Made by a program: the position numbers and the translations under genes
In this document: one piece after another, positions 26,392 through 35,410 of the stretch
Position numbering within the stretch: position 1 is the first letter of the stretch
Layout of the letters: each line of letters begins with the position of its first letter
Notes under the pieces: generated by a model
Databases searched by the model: none
Told to the model about the DNA's origin: nothing
Seen by the model: only the letters and a program-made list of their open reading frames with translations
Assembly (NCBI RefSeq): GCF_004795035.1
Contig: NZ_SSBK01000014.1
Location: forward strand, 1-64,000
Length of the DNA stretch: 64,000 bases
Reading direction: 5' to 3'
From: Streptomyces sp. A0958
GTDB lineage: Bacteria > Actinomycetota > Actinomycetes > Streptomycetales > Streptomycetaceae

Positions 26392-27621
26392 ATGACAACG
26401 GATTCCACGGCTACGGTCTTCGGCTCACACGAGGTGAGGCGGGCCAGGTATGCCGTCGCGGCGGTCTTCACCGTGCACGGAGCGGTGACGGGCAGCTTCG
26501 CCACCCGGGTGCCCTGGATTCAGGACCACGCCGGGGTGAGCGCCGGACAGCTCGGCATAGCCCTGGCGTTCCCCGCGATAGGCGCCTCGGTCGCGATGCC
26601 GCTGGCCGGTGCGGTCAGCCACCGCTTCGGCGCCCGGACCGCCCTGCGCGGGCTGCTGGCCCTGTGGACGCTGGCGCTGATCCTGCCCTCGCTGGCGCCC
26701 GGACTGCTCACGCTGTGCGCGGCGCTGTTCGTCTACGGGGCGTCGGCCGGCATGTCCGACGTGGCGATGAACGCGCTCGGGGTCGAGGTGGAGAACCGCC
26801 TCGACAAGTCGATCATGTCGGGGCTGCACGGGATGTGGAGCGTGGGCGCCCTGCTCGGCTCGGCGGCGGGCACGGTGGCCGCCCACCTGGGCACCGACGC
26901 CCGGCTGCACCACGTCGTCGCCGCCCTCGTCCTGACCGTCCTGGGCCTGATCGCCTGTCAGCGGGTGCTGGACCTGCGCAGCGAGCCGGACGAGGAGCCG
27001 CCGCCGCGTTTCGCGCTGCCGCCGAAGTCGGCCCTGGTCATCGGTGCGGTGGGCTTCTGCGCGGTGTTCGCCGAGGGGGCCAGCCTCGACTGGTCGGCGA
27101 TCTACCTCCGTGACACGCTGGACAGCTCGGCCGGTCTCGCGGCCGCGTCCACGACCGCGTTCGCGCTGACGATGGCGGTCGCCCGGATCGCCGGCGACCG
27201 GGTCGTCGACCGCTTCGGCGCGGTGCGCACCGTACGCGCCGGTGGCGTCCTGGCCACGGCCGGCGGCCTGCTGGTGGTCACCGCCCCGCACGCGGCCCTG
27301 GCGCTGTGCGGCTTCGGGCTGATGGGGCTCGGGATCGCCGTGGTGGTCCCGCTCGCCTTCGCCGCGGCGGGACGCAGCGGGCCCAAGCCGGCCCAGGCCA
27401 TCGCGGGCGTCGCGACGATCACGTACACCTCCGGGCTCATCGCCCCGTCGGCGATCGGTTCGCTGGCCGAGGCGACCTCGCTGGTCGTGTCGTTCGGTCT
27501 GGTGTCCGTGCTGGCGTTCGGTCTGGTGCTCGGTGCCGGGGTGCTGCGGGCCGGTGACCGCAAGGTGACGGGGTCCGGCGCGGCGGTGAAGGACGTGCCG
27601 GTGGCCGAGCCCCGCCCCTGA
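26392..27621 (+). CDS. MFS transporter (FucP/YbjJ-like)
   Basis: 409 residues with about 12 hydrophobic segments split by a basic-acidic loop near residue 200 (DLRSEPDEEPPPR). The N-terminal half has VPWIQDHAGVSAGQLG and the loop 2-3 motif GAVSHRFGAR. This resembles the fucose-permease-like or YbjJ-type branch of the major facilitator superfamily. The ATG follows GGGGAGGG. It is probably regulated by the divergent ROK protein, so a sugar or sugar-derived substrate is the natural guess. Confidence 0.82.
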   Translation: MTTDSTATVFGSHEVRRARYAVAAVFTVHGAVTGSFATRVPWIQDHAGVSAGQLGIALAFPAIGASVAMPLAGAVSHRFGARTALRGLLALWTLALILPSLAPGLLTLCAALFVYGASAGMSDVAMNALGVEVENRLDKSIMSGLHGMWSVGALLGSAAGTVAAHLGTDARLHHVVAALVLTVLGLIACQRVLDLRSEPDEEPPPRFALPPKSALVIGAVGFCAVFAEGASLDWSAIYLRDTLDSSAGLAAASTTAFALTMAVARIAGDRVVDRFGAVRTVRAGGVLATAGGLLVVTAPHAALALCGFGLMGLGIAVVVPLAFAAAGRSGPKPAQAIAGVATITYTSGLIAPSAIGSLAEATSLVVSFGLVSVLAFGLVLGAGVLRAGDRKVTGSGAAVKDVPVAEPRP

Positions 27622-27759
27622 GGCGCCGGGCAACCGGAACAACCGGGTCCGGCCGGGAGGCGCACACCGGGCGGCACTACCATGGCGCTGATCTTTTCCG
27701 CGATGAGCGCCGAACCGGGCGAGGTACCGGGCTCACGCACCTACACACAGGGAGCAACC

Positions 27760-29151
27760 ATGGGCCTCGGCGTGCGCTGGACCTTGCACGGCGACGGGAA
27801 GACGCCGGCACCGGGAGCGGTGGTCCGCCCCGACGAGCGGCTCTCCTGGCCCCGGACCTTCGGGCTCGGCGCACAGCACGTGGTCGCCATGTTCGGCGCG
27901 TCGTTCGTCTCGCCGGTCCTGATGGGGCTCGACCCGAACCTGGCGATCATGATGTCGGGTGTCGCGACGGCCATCTTCCTGCTGGCCACCCGCGGCCAGG
28001 TGCCCAGCTACCTGGGCTGTTCGCTCTCCTTCGTCGGGGTCGCGGCGACGATCCGGGCGAGCGGCGGCGACAGCGCCGTGGTCACCGGTGCGGTGTTCGT
28101 GGTCGGTGCGGTGCTCTTCCTGGCCGGGCTCGCGGTGCAGCGGTTCGGCGCAAGGATCATCCACGCGGCGATGCCGCCGGTGGTGACGGGCGCGGTCGTC
28201 ATGCTCATCGGGTTCAACCTGGCACCGGTGACCGCGTCGACGTACTGGCCGCAGGACCAGTGGACCGCGCTCCTGGTGATGCTGTTCACCGGGCTGGCCG
28301 TGGTGTGTCTGCGCGGCTTCTTCTCCCGTATCGCGATCTTCCTCGGGCTCGTCTTCGGTTACGTCCTGTCCTGGGTGCTCGACCGCGTCCTCGGGAAGAT
28401 CCACTCCCCCGCCGGCGGCGCCGAGGCCGTCGACCACTGGCGGCTGGACCTGTCGGCGGTGGGGAAGGCCGACTGGGTCGGGCTGCCGTCGTTTCACGCC
28501 CCGAGCTTCCAGTGGTCGGCGATCCTCGTCGCCCTGCCCGTCGTCATCGCGCTGATCGCCGAGAACGCCGGGCATGTGAAGGCGGTCGGCGAGATGACCG
28601 GGCGCTCGCTGGACGGCAAGCTGGGCACTGCGATCGCCGCGGACGGCGCCGCCTCGATGTTCTCGACCGCGGTGGGCGGCCCGCCGAACACCACGTACTC
28701 CGAGAACATCGGCGTGATGGCCGCGACCCGGGTCTACTCCACCGCCGCCTACTGGGCCGCGGCCTGCTTCGCGCTGCTGTTCGGTCTCTGCCCGAAGTTC
28801 GGCGCGGTCGTCGCGGCCATCCCCGGCGGGGTGCTCGGCGGCATCACCGTCATCCTGTACGGCATGATCGGCCTGCTCGGCGCCCAGATCTGGCTGAACG
28901 CCAAGGTCGATCTGCGCAACCCGCTGAACCTGGTACCGGCCGCCGCGGGCATCATCATCGGCGTCGGCGGGGTCAGCCTGAAGATCAGCGACAACTTCGA
29001 GCTGGGCGGCATCGCCCTCGGCACCATCGTCGTGATCACCGGCTACCACGTGCTGCGCGCCTTCGCCCCGGCCCACCTCAAGACGCAGGAGCCGCTGCTC
29101 GACTCGGGCACGTCCGCGTACGACAAGGAGCCGCCGGCCGCCGGTTCCTGA
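27760..29151 (+). CDS. NCS2-family uracil permease
   Basis: 463 residues from the ATG at 27760, after GGGAGC. An ATG 26 codons upstream is in frame but has no ribosome site and lacks homology to the family. There are fourteen hydrophobic segments. The NCS2 hallmarks are visible: the Glu-containing IALIAENAGHVKAVGEMTG segment (TM8), VGGPPNTTYSENIGVM, and a TM10 region beginning CPKFGAVVAAIPGGVLGG. It resembles UraA/PyrP, taking up uracil with protons. It is not linked to the pyrimidine operon here. Confidence 0.9.
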   Translation: MGLGVRWTLHGDGKTPAPGAVVRPDERLSWPRTFGLGAQHVVAMFGASFVSPVLMGLDPNLAIMMSGVATAIFLLATRGQVPSYLGCSLSFVGVAATIRASGGDSAVVTGAVFVVGAVLFLAGLAVQRFGARIIHAAMPPVVTGAVVMLIGFNLAPVTASTYWPQDQWTALLVMLFTGLAVVCLRGFFSRIAIFLGLVFGYVLSWVLDRVLGKIHSPAGGAEAVDHWRLDLSAVGKADWVGLPSFHAPSFQWSAILVALPVVIALIAENAGHVKAVGEMTGRSLDGKLGTAIAADGAASMFSTAVGGPPNTTYSENIGVMAATRVYSTAAYWAAACFALLFGLCPKFGAVVAAIPGGVLGGITVILYGMIGLLGAQIWLNAKVDLRNPLNLVPAAAGIIIGVGGVSLKISDNFELGGIALGTIVVITGYHVLRAFAPAHLKTQEPLLDSGTSAYDKEPPAAGS

Positions 29152-29155
29152 CCGG

Positions 29156-30346
29156 TCAGCCGGTCGCCAGCGCGTAAGCGTAGTCCGGCGAGAAGGAACC
29201 CGCCGCGCCCTGGCAGCCGTCGGACTCGCCGGGCAGCTTCACCCACAGGTAGGCGTCGATCCGGGCCTCCCCCGTCTCCGTGGTGGGGGCCCGGCCCAGC
29301 GCCCGGCCCGTCGGATCGCACCACGCGTCGCCCGCCGGCGCCCCGTTCCCGTTGCGGCTGGTGTCGATGACTGCGCCCAGCCGCTCCGGACCGCCGAGCG
29401 CCGCAAGCACCTGGCGTGCGTAGGCGGCCTCGTCGGCGGTGCGGTGGAAGTTCGACACATTGGTGAAGACGCCGTCGCCGCTGCTCGCCGCCCCCGCCGC
29501 CCGCAGCGCCGCGGCCTGCTTCGCGGCGGGGTGCCAGCCCGAGTGTCCGCCGTCGAAGTACACCTTGGCCTTCGGGTTCGCCGCGTGCAGCGCCCGGCCG
29601 GCCCGTGCCAGCGAGGCGTTACGGGCCGCCAGGTCGTCGGCCGACAGGCAGTCGGACTGCGCGACGGAGTCGGGCTCCAGGATCACGATCACCGGCCCGT
29701 CGCCGAGCCCGGCCGAGAACTCCCGTATCCACCCGTCGTACGCGGCGAGGTCCGGCGCGCCGCCCTCGGAAGCCCCGCCGCAGTCCCGGCCGGGGATGGC
29801 GTACGGCACCAGGACCGGGGTCCGGCCGGCCCGGGCCGCCGCCGAGGTGACCGCCCGGACCTGGCCGGTGACGGCCCCGGGGTTGTAGGAGGCGAACCAG
29901 ACGGCGGCGGGCCGCGCCGCTATCCGTGCCTCGATCAACGGGCGCCGCGGGTCGGTGGGGTGCGCCGCGACCCAGTCCAGGACCTGGGAGTCCGGGTGGC
30001 GGTAGAGGAGCCCGCCGGCGGGCGGGGCGGTGGTCCGGGTGGCCGAGGGCGCGGGGTTTGACGGCCGGGGCGCACGCGAGGCACTGGACGCCGGCGCGGA
30101 CGGCGTGCGCGGGGCGGCCGTGGCGCTCGGCACGGCCGGCAGCGGCGCCGCAGTCGGCGGCGCCGAGGTGTCGGGGGCGGCGGTGGTCCGCCGCCCCTCA
30201 CCGGCGAGGGCGGACATCACGCCGGCGGCGGCGCCCGCGACGACCACGGCCGAGGCGACGACGACCATGGCCTGCCGGCGCGCCCGCAGCCTGCGCCGCC
30301 TGGACTCCCGCCGTGCGACCCGGCGTTGTGCGCGTACCCCCGACAC
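29156..30346 (-). CDS. Secreted or membrane-anchored GH6 endoglucanase/cellobiohydrolase
   Basis: 396 residues. A very basic start is followed by a hydrophobic stretch (about 27-48), acting as signal or anchor, then an Ala/Pro/Ser/Thr linker to about residue 110. The GH6 barrel shows VPYAIPGRDCGG with the catalytic Asp, VIVILEPDSVAQSDCL, and VIDTSRNGNG. It lacks a separate cellulose-binding module. It hydrolyses beta-1,4-glucan. It is convergent with the permease gene, only 4 bp between stops. No CebR-type palindrome was spotted upstream. Confidence 0.9.
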   Translation of the reverse strand: MSGVRAQRRVARRESRRRRLRARRQAMVVVASAVVVAGAAAGVMSALAGEGRRTTAAPDTSAPPTAAPLPAVPSATAAPRTPSAPASSASRAPRPSNPAPSATRTTAPPAGGLLYRHPDSQVLDWVAAHPTDPRRPLIEARIAARPAAVWFASYNPGAVTGQVRAVTSAAARAGRTPVLVPYAIPGRDCGGASEGGAPDLAAYDGWIREFSAGLGDGPVIVILEPDSVAQSDCLSADDLAARNASLARAGRALHAANPKAKVYFDGGHSGWHPAAKQAAALRAAGAASSGDGVFTNVSNFHRTADEAAYARQVLAALGGPERLGAVIDTSRNGNGAPAGDAWCDPTGRALGRAPTTETGEARIDAYLWVKLPGESDGCQGAAGSFSPDYAYALATG

Positions 30347-30388
30347 CGACCGCTCCCTTCCCCGCGTCAGTGGGAGCTTAGGCGGTGT

Positions 30389-32089
30389 TCAGTCCTCCGG
30401 GAGTTCGACCGGGGCGAGCTCGTCGAAGAGGTCGCCCGGGCCGGGGTTGCTCGCGTCGGTCGCGCCGCCGAAGTGGGTCATCACGCCCCAGACGGCGTTG
30501 AGCGCGGTCTGCACGGCTCCCTCGGCCCAGCCCGCCGTCCAGGAGATGTCGTCGCCCGCCAGGAACAGGCCCCGCTTGTCGGCGGGCAGCCGGTCCTGCA
30601 TGAAGTGGGTGAACAGGCGCCGCTGGTAGCGGTAGTGGCCGGGCAGGTTGGCCTTGAACGCGCCCATGAACCAGGGCTCGTTCTCCCAGGAGACGGTCAC
30701 CGGGTTGCCGGTGATGTGCCCCCGGATGTCGACGTTCGGGTAGATCTCGCCGAGCGACTTCAGCATCACGTCCATGCGCTCGGCCGCCGAGAGCGGCAGC
30801 CACTTCAGGCTGTCGTCGCACCAGGTGTAGGAGAGGCAGATGCTGGCCGGCCGGTCCGGCCCGTCGTCCAGGAGGTAGGTGCCCCGGGTCATCCGGTCGG
30901 TCAGCGTCATCGACATGGTGTCGCGGCCGGTGGTCTCGTCCTTGTCCAGCCAGAACGGCCGGTCGACGGGCACGAACAGCTTGGAGGACTCCATGTAGTG
31001 GGTGCGCTCCATCGCCGTCCAGTGGTCGATCGGGAAGAGCGCGTCGTCGCAGGCGATCTTGGAGAGCAGCAGCCAGGACTGGCCGGTGAAGACGGCGGCC
31101 CGGTAGGTGCGGATGTCGCCGGAGGCGTCGGTGACGGTGATCCGGTTGCCGGCCGTGCGGTGCAGGTGGGTGACGGCCCCGCGCGGCTCGCCGTCGTGGA
31201 GCGAGGCCAGCGAGGTGCCGAGCGGCCAGTGGACGATCTTCTGCGGTTCGCGTTCCCACATGCGCAGCGGGAGCTGCTGGCTGCCGCCGACGATGGAGCG
31301 GTGGTGGTCGTCCGCCTCGGTGTAGACGACCCGCAGGATCTCCAGGATGGAGTTGGGGAAGTCGGTGTCCCAGCCGCCGGTGCCGAAGCCGACCTGCCCG
31401 AAGATCTCGCGGTGGCGGAAGGACTTGAAGGCGTCGGAGTCGCAGAGGAAGCCGTAGAAGGTCTGGTTGTCCAGCTTCTCGACCAGGCGGGCCCAGATCT
31501 CCCTGATCCGCGGGACGTCGCGCTCGCGCATCGCCCGGTTCATGTCGGAGAAGTCGGCGCCCTCCTCCAGGCAGGCGTTCCACGCGTCCATCACATCGCG
31601 GTAGACCTGCGGAAGTTCGTCGATGGTCCGGGCGTAGTGCGACTCGCCCTTGAGGTCCACGACCGTCGAAGGGGTGGCCGGGGAGAGCGGGTTGGGGAAC
31701 GGCTTCGTCTCCAGGCCGACCAGGTCGATGTAGTGCTGGAGCGCGGTCGACGACGGCGGGAAGCGCATCGCGCCCATCTCGGCGGTCAGCGGCTCGCCGT
31801 CCGTGGCGCAGCCCTCGAACTCGACGGTGCGCAGCCGGCCGCCGATGCGGTCGGCCTCGTACACGACGGGCCGCAGGCCCATCTTCATCAGCTCGTAGGC
31901 GGTGATGATGCCGGAGAGCCCGCCGCCGATGACGGCCACCTCGGTGCCGTGCTCGGTGGCCGGTATCTGGCCGATGCCCGCGGGGTGCGCGAGGAAGTCG
32001 TCGTACGCGTAGGGGAAGTCCGGGCCGAACATGGTGATCGGCGGGGCCGCTTCCTCGGTGTGCTGGACGGCGGGGGGCACGGACGTCAT
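30389..32089 (-). CDS. Flavin-dependent amine/L-amino acid oxidase
   Basis: 566 residues. The FAD dinucleotide-binding motif VAVIGGGLSGIITAYELM (about 49-66) is followed by YEADRIGGRLRT. The C-terminal FAD-binding segment is LFLAGDDISWTAGWAEGA. The family includes monoamine oxidases, L-amino acid oxidases and the amide-forming tryptophan/phenylalanine 2-monooxygenases. A nitrilase-family hydrolase starts upstream, 61 bp before this gene, and an Lrp regulator and aldehyde dehydrogenase precede it, pointing to amino acid or amine breakdown. The ATG follows AAGGAG. Confidence 0.85.
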   Translation of the reverse strand: MTSVPPAVQHTEEAAPPITMFGPDFPYAYDDFLAHPAGIGQIPATEHGTEVAVIGGGLSGIITAYELMKMGLRPVVYEADRIGGRLRTVEFEGCATDGEPLTAEMGAMRFPPSSTALQHYIDLVGLETKPFPNPLSPATPSTVVDLKGESHYARTIDELPQVYRDVMDAWNACLEEGADFSDMNRAMRERDVPRIREIWARLVEKLDNQTFYGFLCDSDAFKSFRHREIFGQVGFGTGGWDTDFPNSILEILRVVYTEADDHHRSIVGGSQQLPLRMWEREPQKIVHWPLGTSLASLHDGEPRGAVTHLHRTAGNRITVTDASGDIRTYRAAVFTGQSWLLLSKIACDDALFPIDHWTAMERTHYMESSKLFVPVDRPFWLDKDETTGRDTMSMTLTDRMTRGTYLLDDGPDRPASICLSYTWCDDSLKWLPLSAAERMDVMLKSLGEIYPNVDIRGHITGNPVTVSWENEPWFMGAFKANLPGHYRYQRRLFTHFMQDRLPADKRGLFLAGDDISWTAGWAEGAVQTALNAVWGVMTHFGGATDASNPGPGDLFDELAPVELPED

Positions 32090-32150
32090 GGGGTACGGAC
32101 TCCTTGCGGGAAAGGCGGGGAGGAAGGCGGGGGCGGACGGGGCGGCTGGC

Positions 32151-32948
32151 TCAGACGAGGGAGCCGTACAGGCCGGGTCGGCGGTCGTTCAGATACGGGT
32201 TGGCGGCCCGGGACGAGGCCAGCAGGGCAGTATCGACGTCGGCGGTGACAAGCTCCTCGCCGCGCCCCGCACGGGCGCGGACCGTGCCGTCGGGGCCGGC
32301 CAGGCAGCTCAACCCGGTGAAGTCGAACGTGCCTTCCGGGCCGGTCCGGTTGACGTAGGCGATGTACAGCTGGTTCTCGAAGGCGCGGACCGGGACGACG
32401 GATTCGGCGACGAACGAGAAGGGGTGCATCAGCGCGGTCGGGACCAGCAGAAGATCGGCACCGGCCAGGGCGTGCGCGCGGACGTTCTCCGGGAACTCGA
32501 CGTCGTAGCAGGTCAGCAAGCCAATGCGGACACCGTCCAGTGTGGCTTGGACGACCGGTTCGTCCCCGGGGGTGAACCACTTCTGCTCGAAGTCGCCGAA
32601 GAGGTGGGTCTTGCGGTAGTGGGCGAGCGCTGTCCCGTCGGCTCCGATGAGCTGCGCGGAGTTGTAGAGGAGGTCGCCGTCGCGCTCCGGGTAGCCGTAG
32701 TGGACGGCGATCCCGTGCCGTACGGCGATCTCGGTGACGGCGCGGGCGGCGGGCCCGTCGGCGGCCTCGGCCAGCCGGGGTACGTCGTCCCCGATCGCGT
32801 ACCCGGTCAGATACATCTCGGGGCAGACCAGCAGCCGGGCGCCGGACTCGGCGGCCCGTCGTGCGGCTCCGTCCAGCAGCTCGACGGTGCCCGCGACGGA
32901 GCCGGGGCGTCCGGAGCTCTGGAACAGGGCGGTGCGCAACGACGGCAT
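32151..32948 (-). CDS. Carbon-nitrogen hydrolase (nitrilase superfamily amidase)
   Basis: 265 residues from the ATG at 32948 (after GAGG). The Glu-Lys-Cys triad is visible: Glu in LLVCPEMYLTGY, Lys in HYRKTHLFG, and Cys in LLTCYDVEFPE. This branch covers aliphatic amidases, omega-amidases and N-carbamoyl hydrolases. Its place between the Lrp and oxidase genes suggests it cleaves an amide made from the oxidase substrate. Substrate is not determinable by eye. Confidence 0.87.
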   Translation of the reverse strand: MPSLRTALFQSSGRPGSVAGTVELLDGAARRAAESGARLLVCPEMYLTGYAIGDDVPRLAEAADGPAARAVTEIAVRHGIAVHYGYPERDGDLLYNSAQLIGADGTALAHYRKTHLFGDFEQKWFTPGDEPVVQATLDGVRIGLLTCYDVEFPENVRAHALAGADLLLVPTALMHPFSFVAESVVPVRAFENQLYIAYVNRTGPEGTFDFTGLSCLAGPDGTVRARAGRGEELVTADVDTALLASSRAANPYLNDRRPGLYGSLV

Positions 32949-33111
32949 GGCTGACCTCGGACGGTGCGGGCGGGGCGGGGACGTATTGACGGTACGTTCC
33001 GCCATTCGGCCCGGACAAGGCGCGACCGTTGCGCATCGACCGTTGATCCGTTGCGCCGGACCGGCTCCCGGCGACGATTCGTTGCGCGGGCCCGGCGCGG
33101 GGTGTCCCTGG

Positions 33112-33567
33112 TTACCCCGGCGACCCCGACGAGTACCGCCTGAGCAGCGGCGACAGCACCAGCACGGACTTCGTCCGCTCCACGTACGGCTCGCCCGCGA
33201 TCCGCTCCAGGACCTGTTCGAAGTGGCGCATGTCCGCCGCGAAGACCTGGACGAGCGCGTCCGCGTCGCCGGTGACCGTGGACGCCGAGGCGACCTCCGG
33301 ATAGCGGGCGAGCCCCCGCTTGATCGACTCCGGTGAGGTGTTGCGGCTGCAGTAGATCTCGATGTAGCCCTCGGTCTCCCAGCCGAGCGCCGCCGGGTCG
33401 ACCCTGACGGTGAACCCGGTGATGGCGCCCTCGGCGCGCAGCCGGTCCACCCGGCGTTTCACGGCGGGCGCGGACAGGCCGATGATCGAGCCGATGTCGG
33501 CGTAGGAGCGGCGGGCGTCCTCGGCCAGGGCGTGGACGATGCGTTCGTCGAGGTCGTTCAGTCGCAC
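33112..33567 (-). CDS. Lrp/AsnC-family transcriptional regulator
   Basis: 151 residues from the GTG at 33567, giving the usual family length and start (RLNDLDERIVHALAED). An ATG at 33651 would add a proline-rich tail without homology. The winged helix has YADIGSIIGLSAPAVKRRVDRL. The RAM ligand domain follows, with GDADALVQVFAADM. It probably senses an amino acid and controls the adjacent oxidase, amidase and dehydrogenase genes. Confidence 0.85.
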   Translation of the reverse strand: MRLNDLDERIVHALAEDARRSYADIGSIIGLSAPAVKRRVDRLRAEGAITGFTVRVDPAALGWETEGYIEIYCSRNTSPESIKRGLARYPEVASASTVTGDADALVQVFAADMRHFEQVLERIAGEPYVERTKSVLVLSPLLRRYSSGSPG

Positions 33568-33688
33568 GTCGTACGGGTCACTTCTCTGCGGTGGCGCGGG
33601 CGGGCACGGCTGTGCCGGGGGCGGCGCGTGCCGCCCCCGGCAGTAGACCATGGGCCCGCCCCTCGGGGCGCGCTCACCGCGGTAGGTG

Positions 33689-33756
33689 CCAGGGCCTGTC
33701 GTCACATTCCCGTCGTTCGCCCGGACGGCAGACGGGAATGTGACGACAGGCCCTGG
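33689..33756. repeat. Long perfect inverted repeat (26-bp arms)
   Basis: 33689-33714 and 33731-33756 are exact reverse complements (core GGGCCTGTCGTCACATTCCC), with a 16-nt spacer. It lies just downstream of the aldehyde dehydrogenase stop. The right arm plus part of the spacer (33725-33750) recurs at 5521-5546. It could terminate transcription or be a small palindromic mobile remnant. Confidence 0.85.
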
Positions 33757-33757
33757 G

Positions 33758-35215
33758 TCAGAAGGGGAAGCGCGAGCGGCCGTGCTGCACGGAGATCCAC
33801 TTCTGGGTGGTGAAGGCCTCCAGCATGGAGTCGCCGTTGAGCCGTCCGAGCCCGGAGTTCTTCTCGCCGCCGAAGGGGACGACGGGCTCGTCGTGGACCG
33901 TGCCGTCGTTGATGTGGATCATGCCGGTGCGGATGCGCTGCCCGATGCGGACGCCGCGCTCGATGTCGGAGGTGTGGACGGCGCCGCTGAGGCCGTACGG
34001 GGTGTCGTTGGCGATCCGGACCGCCTCGTCCTCCCCGTCGAACGGCACGAGCAGGGCGACGGGTCCGAAGATCTCCTGCGAGAGCACCGGGGAGTCGGCG
34101 GGGAGCCCGGTCAGGACGGAGGGGCTGACGAGGTTGCCCTCGGCCCGGCCGTGCAGCAGCGCGGTGGCGCCCGCCTCGACGGTCCGGTCCACGAGGGTGC
34201 TGATCGCCTCGGCCTGGGTGGCGTTGATGAGCGGGCCGATCTGGGTCGCCGGGTCGGCGGGGTCGCCGACTGTCAGCGAGGCGACCTTGGCGACGAACTT
34301 CTCGGTGAACTCCTGCTCCACCGACCGGTCGACCAGGATGCGGTTGGCGGCCATGCAGACCTGGCCCTGGTGCACGTAACGGCTGAAGACCGCCGCGTCG
34401 ACGGCGTAGTCCACATCGGCGTCGTCCAGCACGATGAGCGCGCTGTTGCCGCCGAGTTCGAGCACGGAGCGCTTGAGGTGCGCGGCGCAGACGGTCGCGA
34501 CGTGCCGGCCGACCTTGTCGGACCCGGTGAACGAGATGACCTGCGGGACGGGGTGCTCCAGCAGGGCGTCGCCGATCTCCGCGATGTCGGTGACGACGAC
34601 GTTCAGCAGCCCGGCGGGGAGCCCGGCGTCCTCGAACACCTTGGCCACCAGGGTGCCGCCGCAGACCGGTGTGTTCTGGTGCGGCTTGAGGACCACGGCG
34701 TTGCCGAGCGCCAGGGCCGGCGCGACCGACTTCAGCGACAGCAGGAAGGGGAAGTTGAAGGGGCTGATGACGCCGACCACGCCCACCGGAACCCGGTAGA
34801 CCCGGTTCTCCTTGCCCTCGGTCGGCGAGGGCAGGATCTGCCCGGTGCACCGCAGCGCCAGCCCGGCGGCCTCGCGCAGGAACTCCTTGGCCAGGTGCAG
34901 TTCGAAGGCCGCCTTCAGCCGGGTGCCGCCGAGTTCGGCGACGATGGCGTCCCCGATCTCGTCCTCGCGCTCCTCGACGATCCGCAGCGCCTTCTCCAGC
35001 ACGGCCCGCCGGGCGTACGGGTTGGTGTCGGCCCACGCCTGCTGGGCGTTCTCGGCCGCCCGGTAGGCCTGGTCCACCTCGTCCGCCGTGGCGACCGTGA
35101 CGGCGGCGAGCTTCGTCCCGTCGAAGGGGTTGAAGTCGACGATGTCCCAGGAGCCCTTGCCCGGCCTCCACTCTCCGTCGATGTACTGATGAGCCAGGTC
35201 GGTGAAGAAGGACAT
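33758..35215 (-). CDS. NAD(P)-dependent aldehyde dehydrogenase (benzaldehyde dehydrogenase-like)
   Basis: 485 residues. The cofactor region contains VISPFNFPFLLSLKSVAPAL and SFTGSDKVGRH. The catalytic Glu is in LELGGNSALIV and the nucleophile Cys in YVHQGQVCMAANR. The C-terminal PFGGEKNSGLGR is conserved. It resembles the aromatic aldehyde dehydrogenases. It is the first gene of the possible minus-strand cluster, so it may oxidise an aldehyde derived from the amine oxidase substrate. The long inverted repeat after it may limit read-through. Confidence 0.87.
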   Translation of the reverse strand: MSFFTDLAHQYIDGEWRPGKGSWDIVDFNPFDGTKLAAVTVATADEVDQAYRAAENAQQAWADTNPYARRAVLEKALRIVEEREDEIGDAIVAELGGTRLKAAFELHLAKEFLREAAGLALRCTGQILPSPTEGKENRVYRVPVGVVGVISPFNFPFLLSLKSVAPALALGNAVVLKPHQNTPVCGGTLVAKVFEDAGLPAGLLNVVVTDIAEIGDALLEHPVPQVISFTGSDKVGRHVATVCAAHLKRSVLELGGNSALIVLDDADVDYAVDAAVFSRYVHQGQVCMAANRILVDRSVEQEFTEKFVAKVASLTVGDPADPATQIGPLINATQAEAISTLVDRTVEAGATALLHGRAEGNLVSPSVLTGLPADSPVLSQEIFGPVALLVPFDGEDEAVRIANDTPYGLSGAVHTSDIERGVRIGQRIRTGMIHINDGTVHDEPVVPFGGEKNSGLGRLNGDSMLEAFTTQKWISVQHGRSRFPF

Positions 35216-35355
35216 GAGATCCCTTGCAGCAGAGAGGCGGTCGGCTGACGGAAATTCATACTACTTATCCCGGGCCCGAGTTGACGGGCATTCCAGGCCG
35301 GTCCAAGCACGGTATCCGGCCAACTCACCACCCCCTCGCGCCCCCGGGTACGCCG

Positions 35356-35390
35356 GTGCCCCTCCCGGCGCGAACGGCCGGAAGGGGCAC
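35356..35390 (-). terminator. Terminator hairpin after guaB1
   Basis: GTGCCCCTCCCGGC (35356-35369) pairs with GCCGGAAGGGGCAC (35377-35390) with one mismatch and a 7-nt loop. It lies just beyond the guaB1 stop on the minus strand. Confidence 0.6.
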
Positions 35391-35410
35391 GGTGGGGACA
35401 GGCCGGCGGA

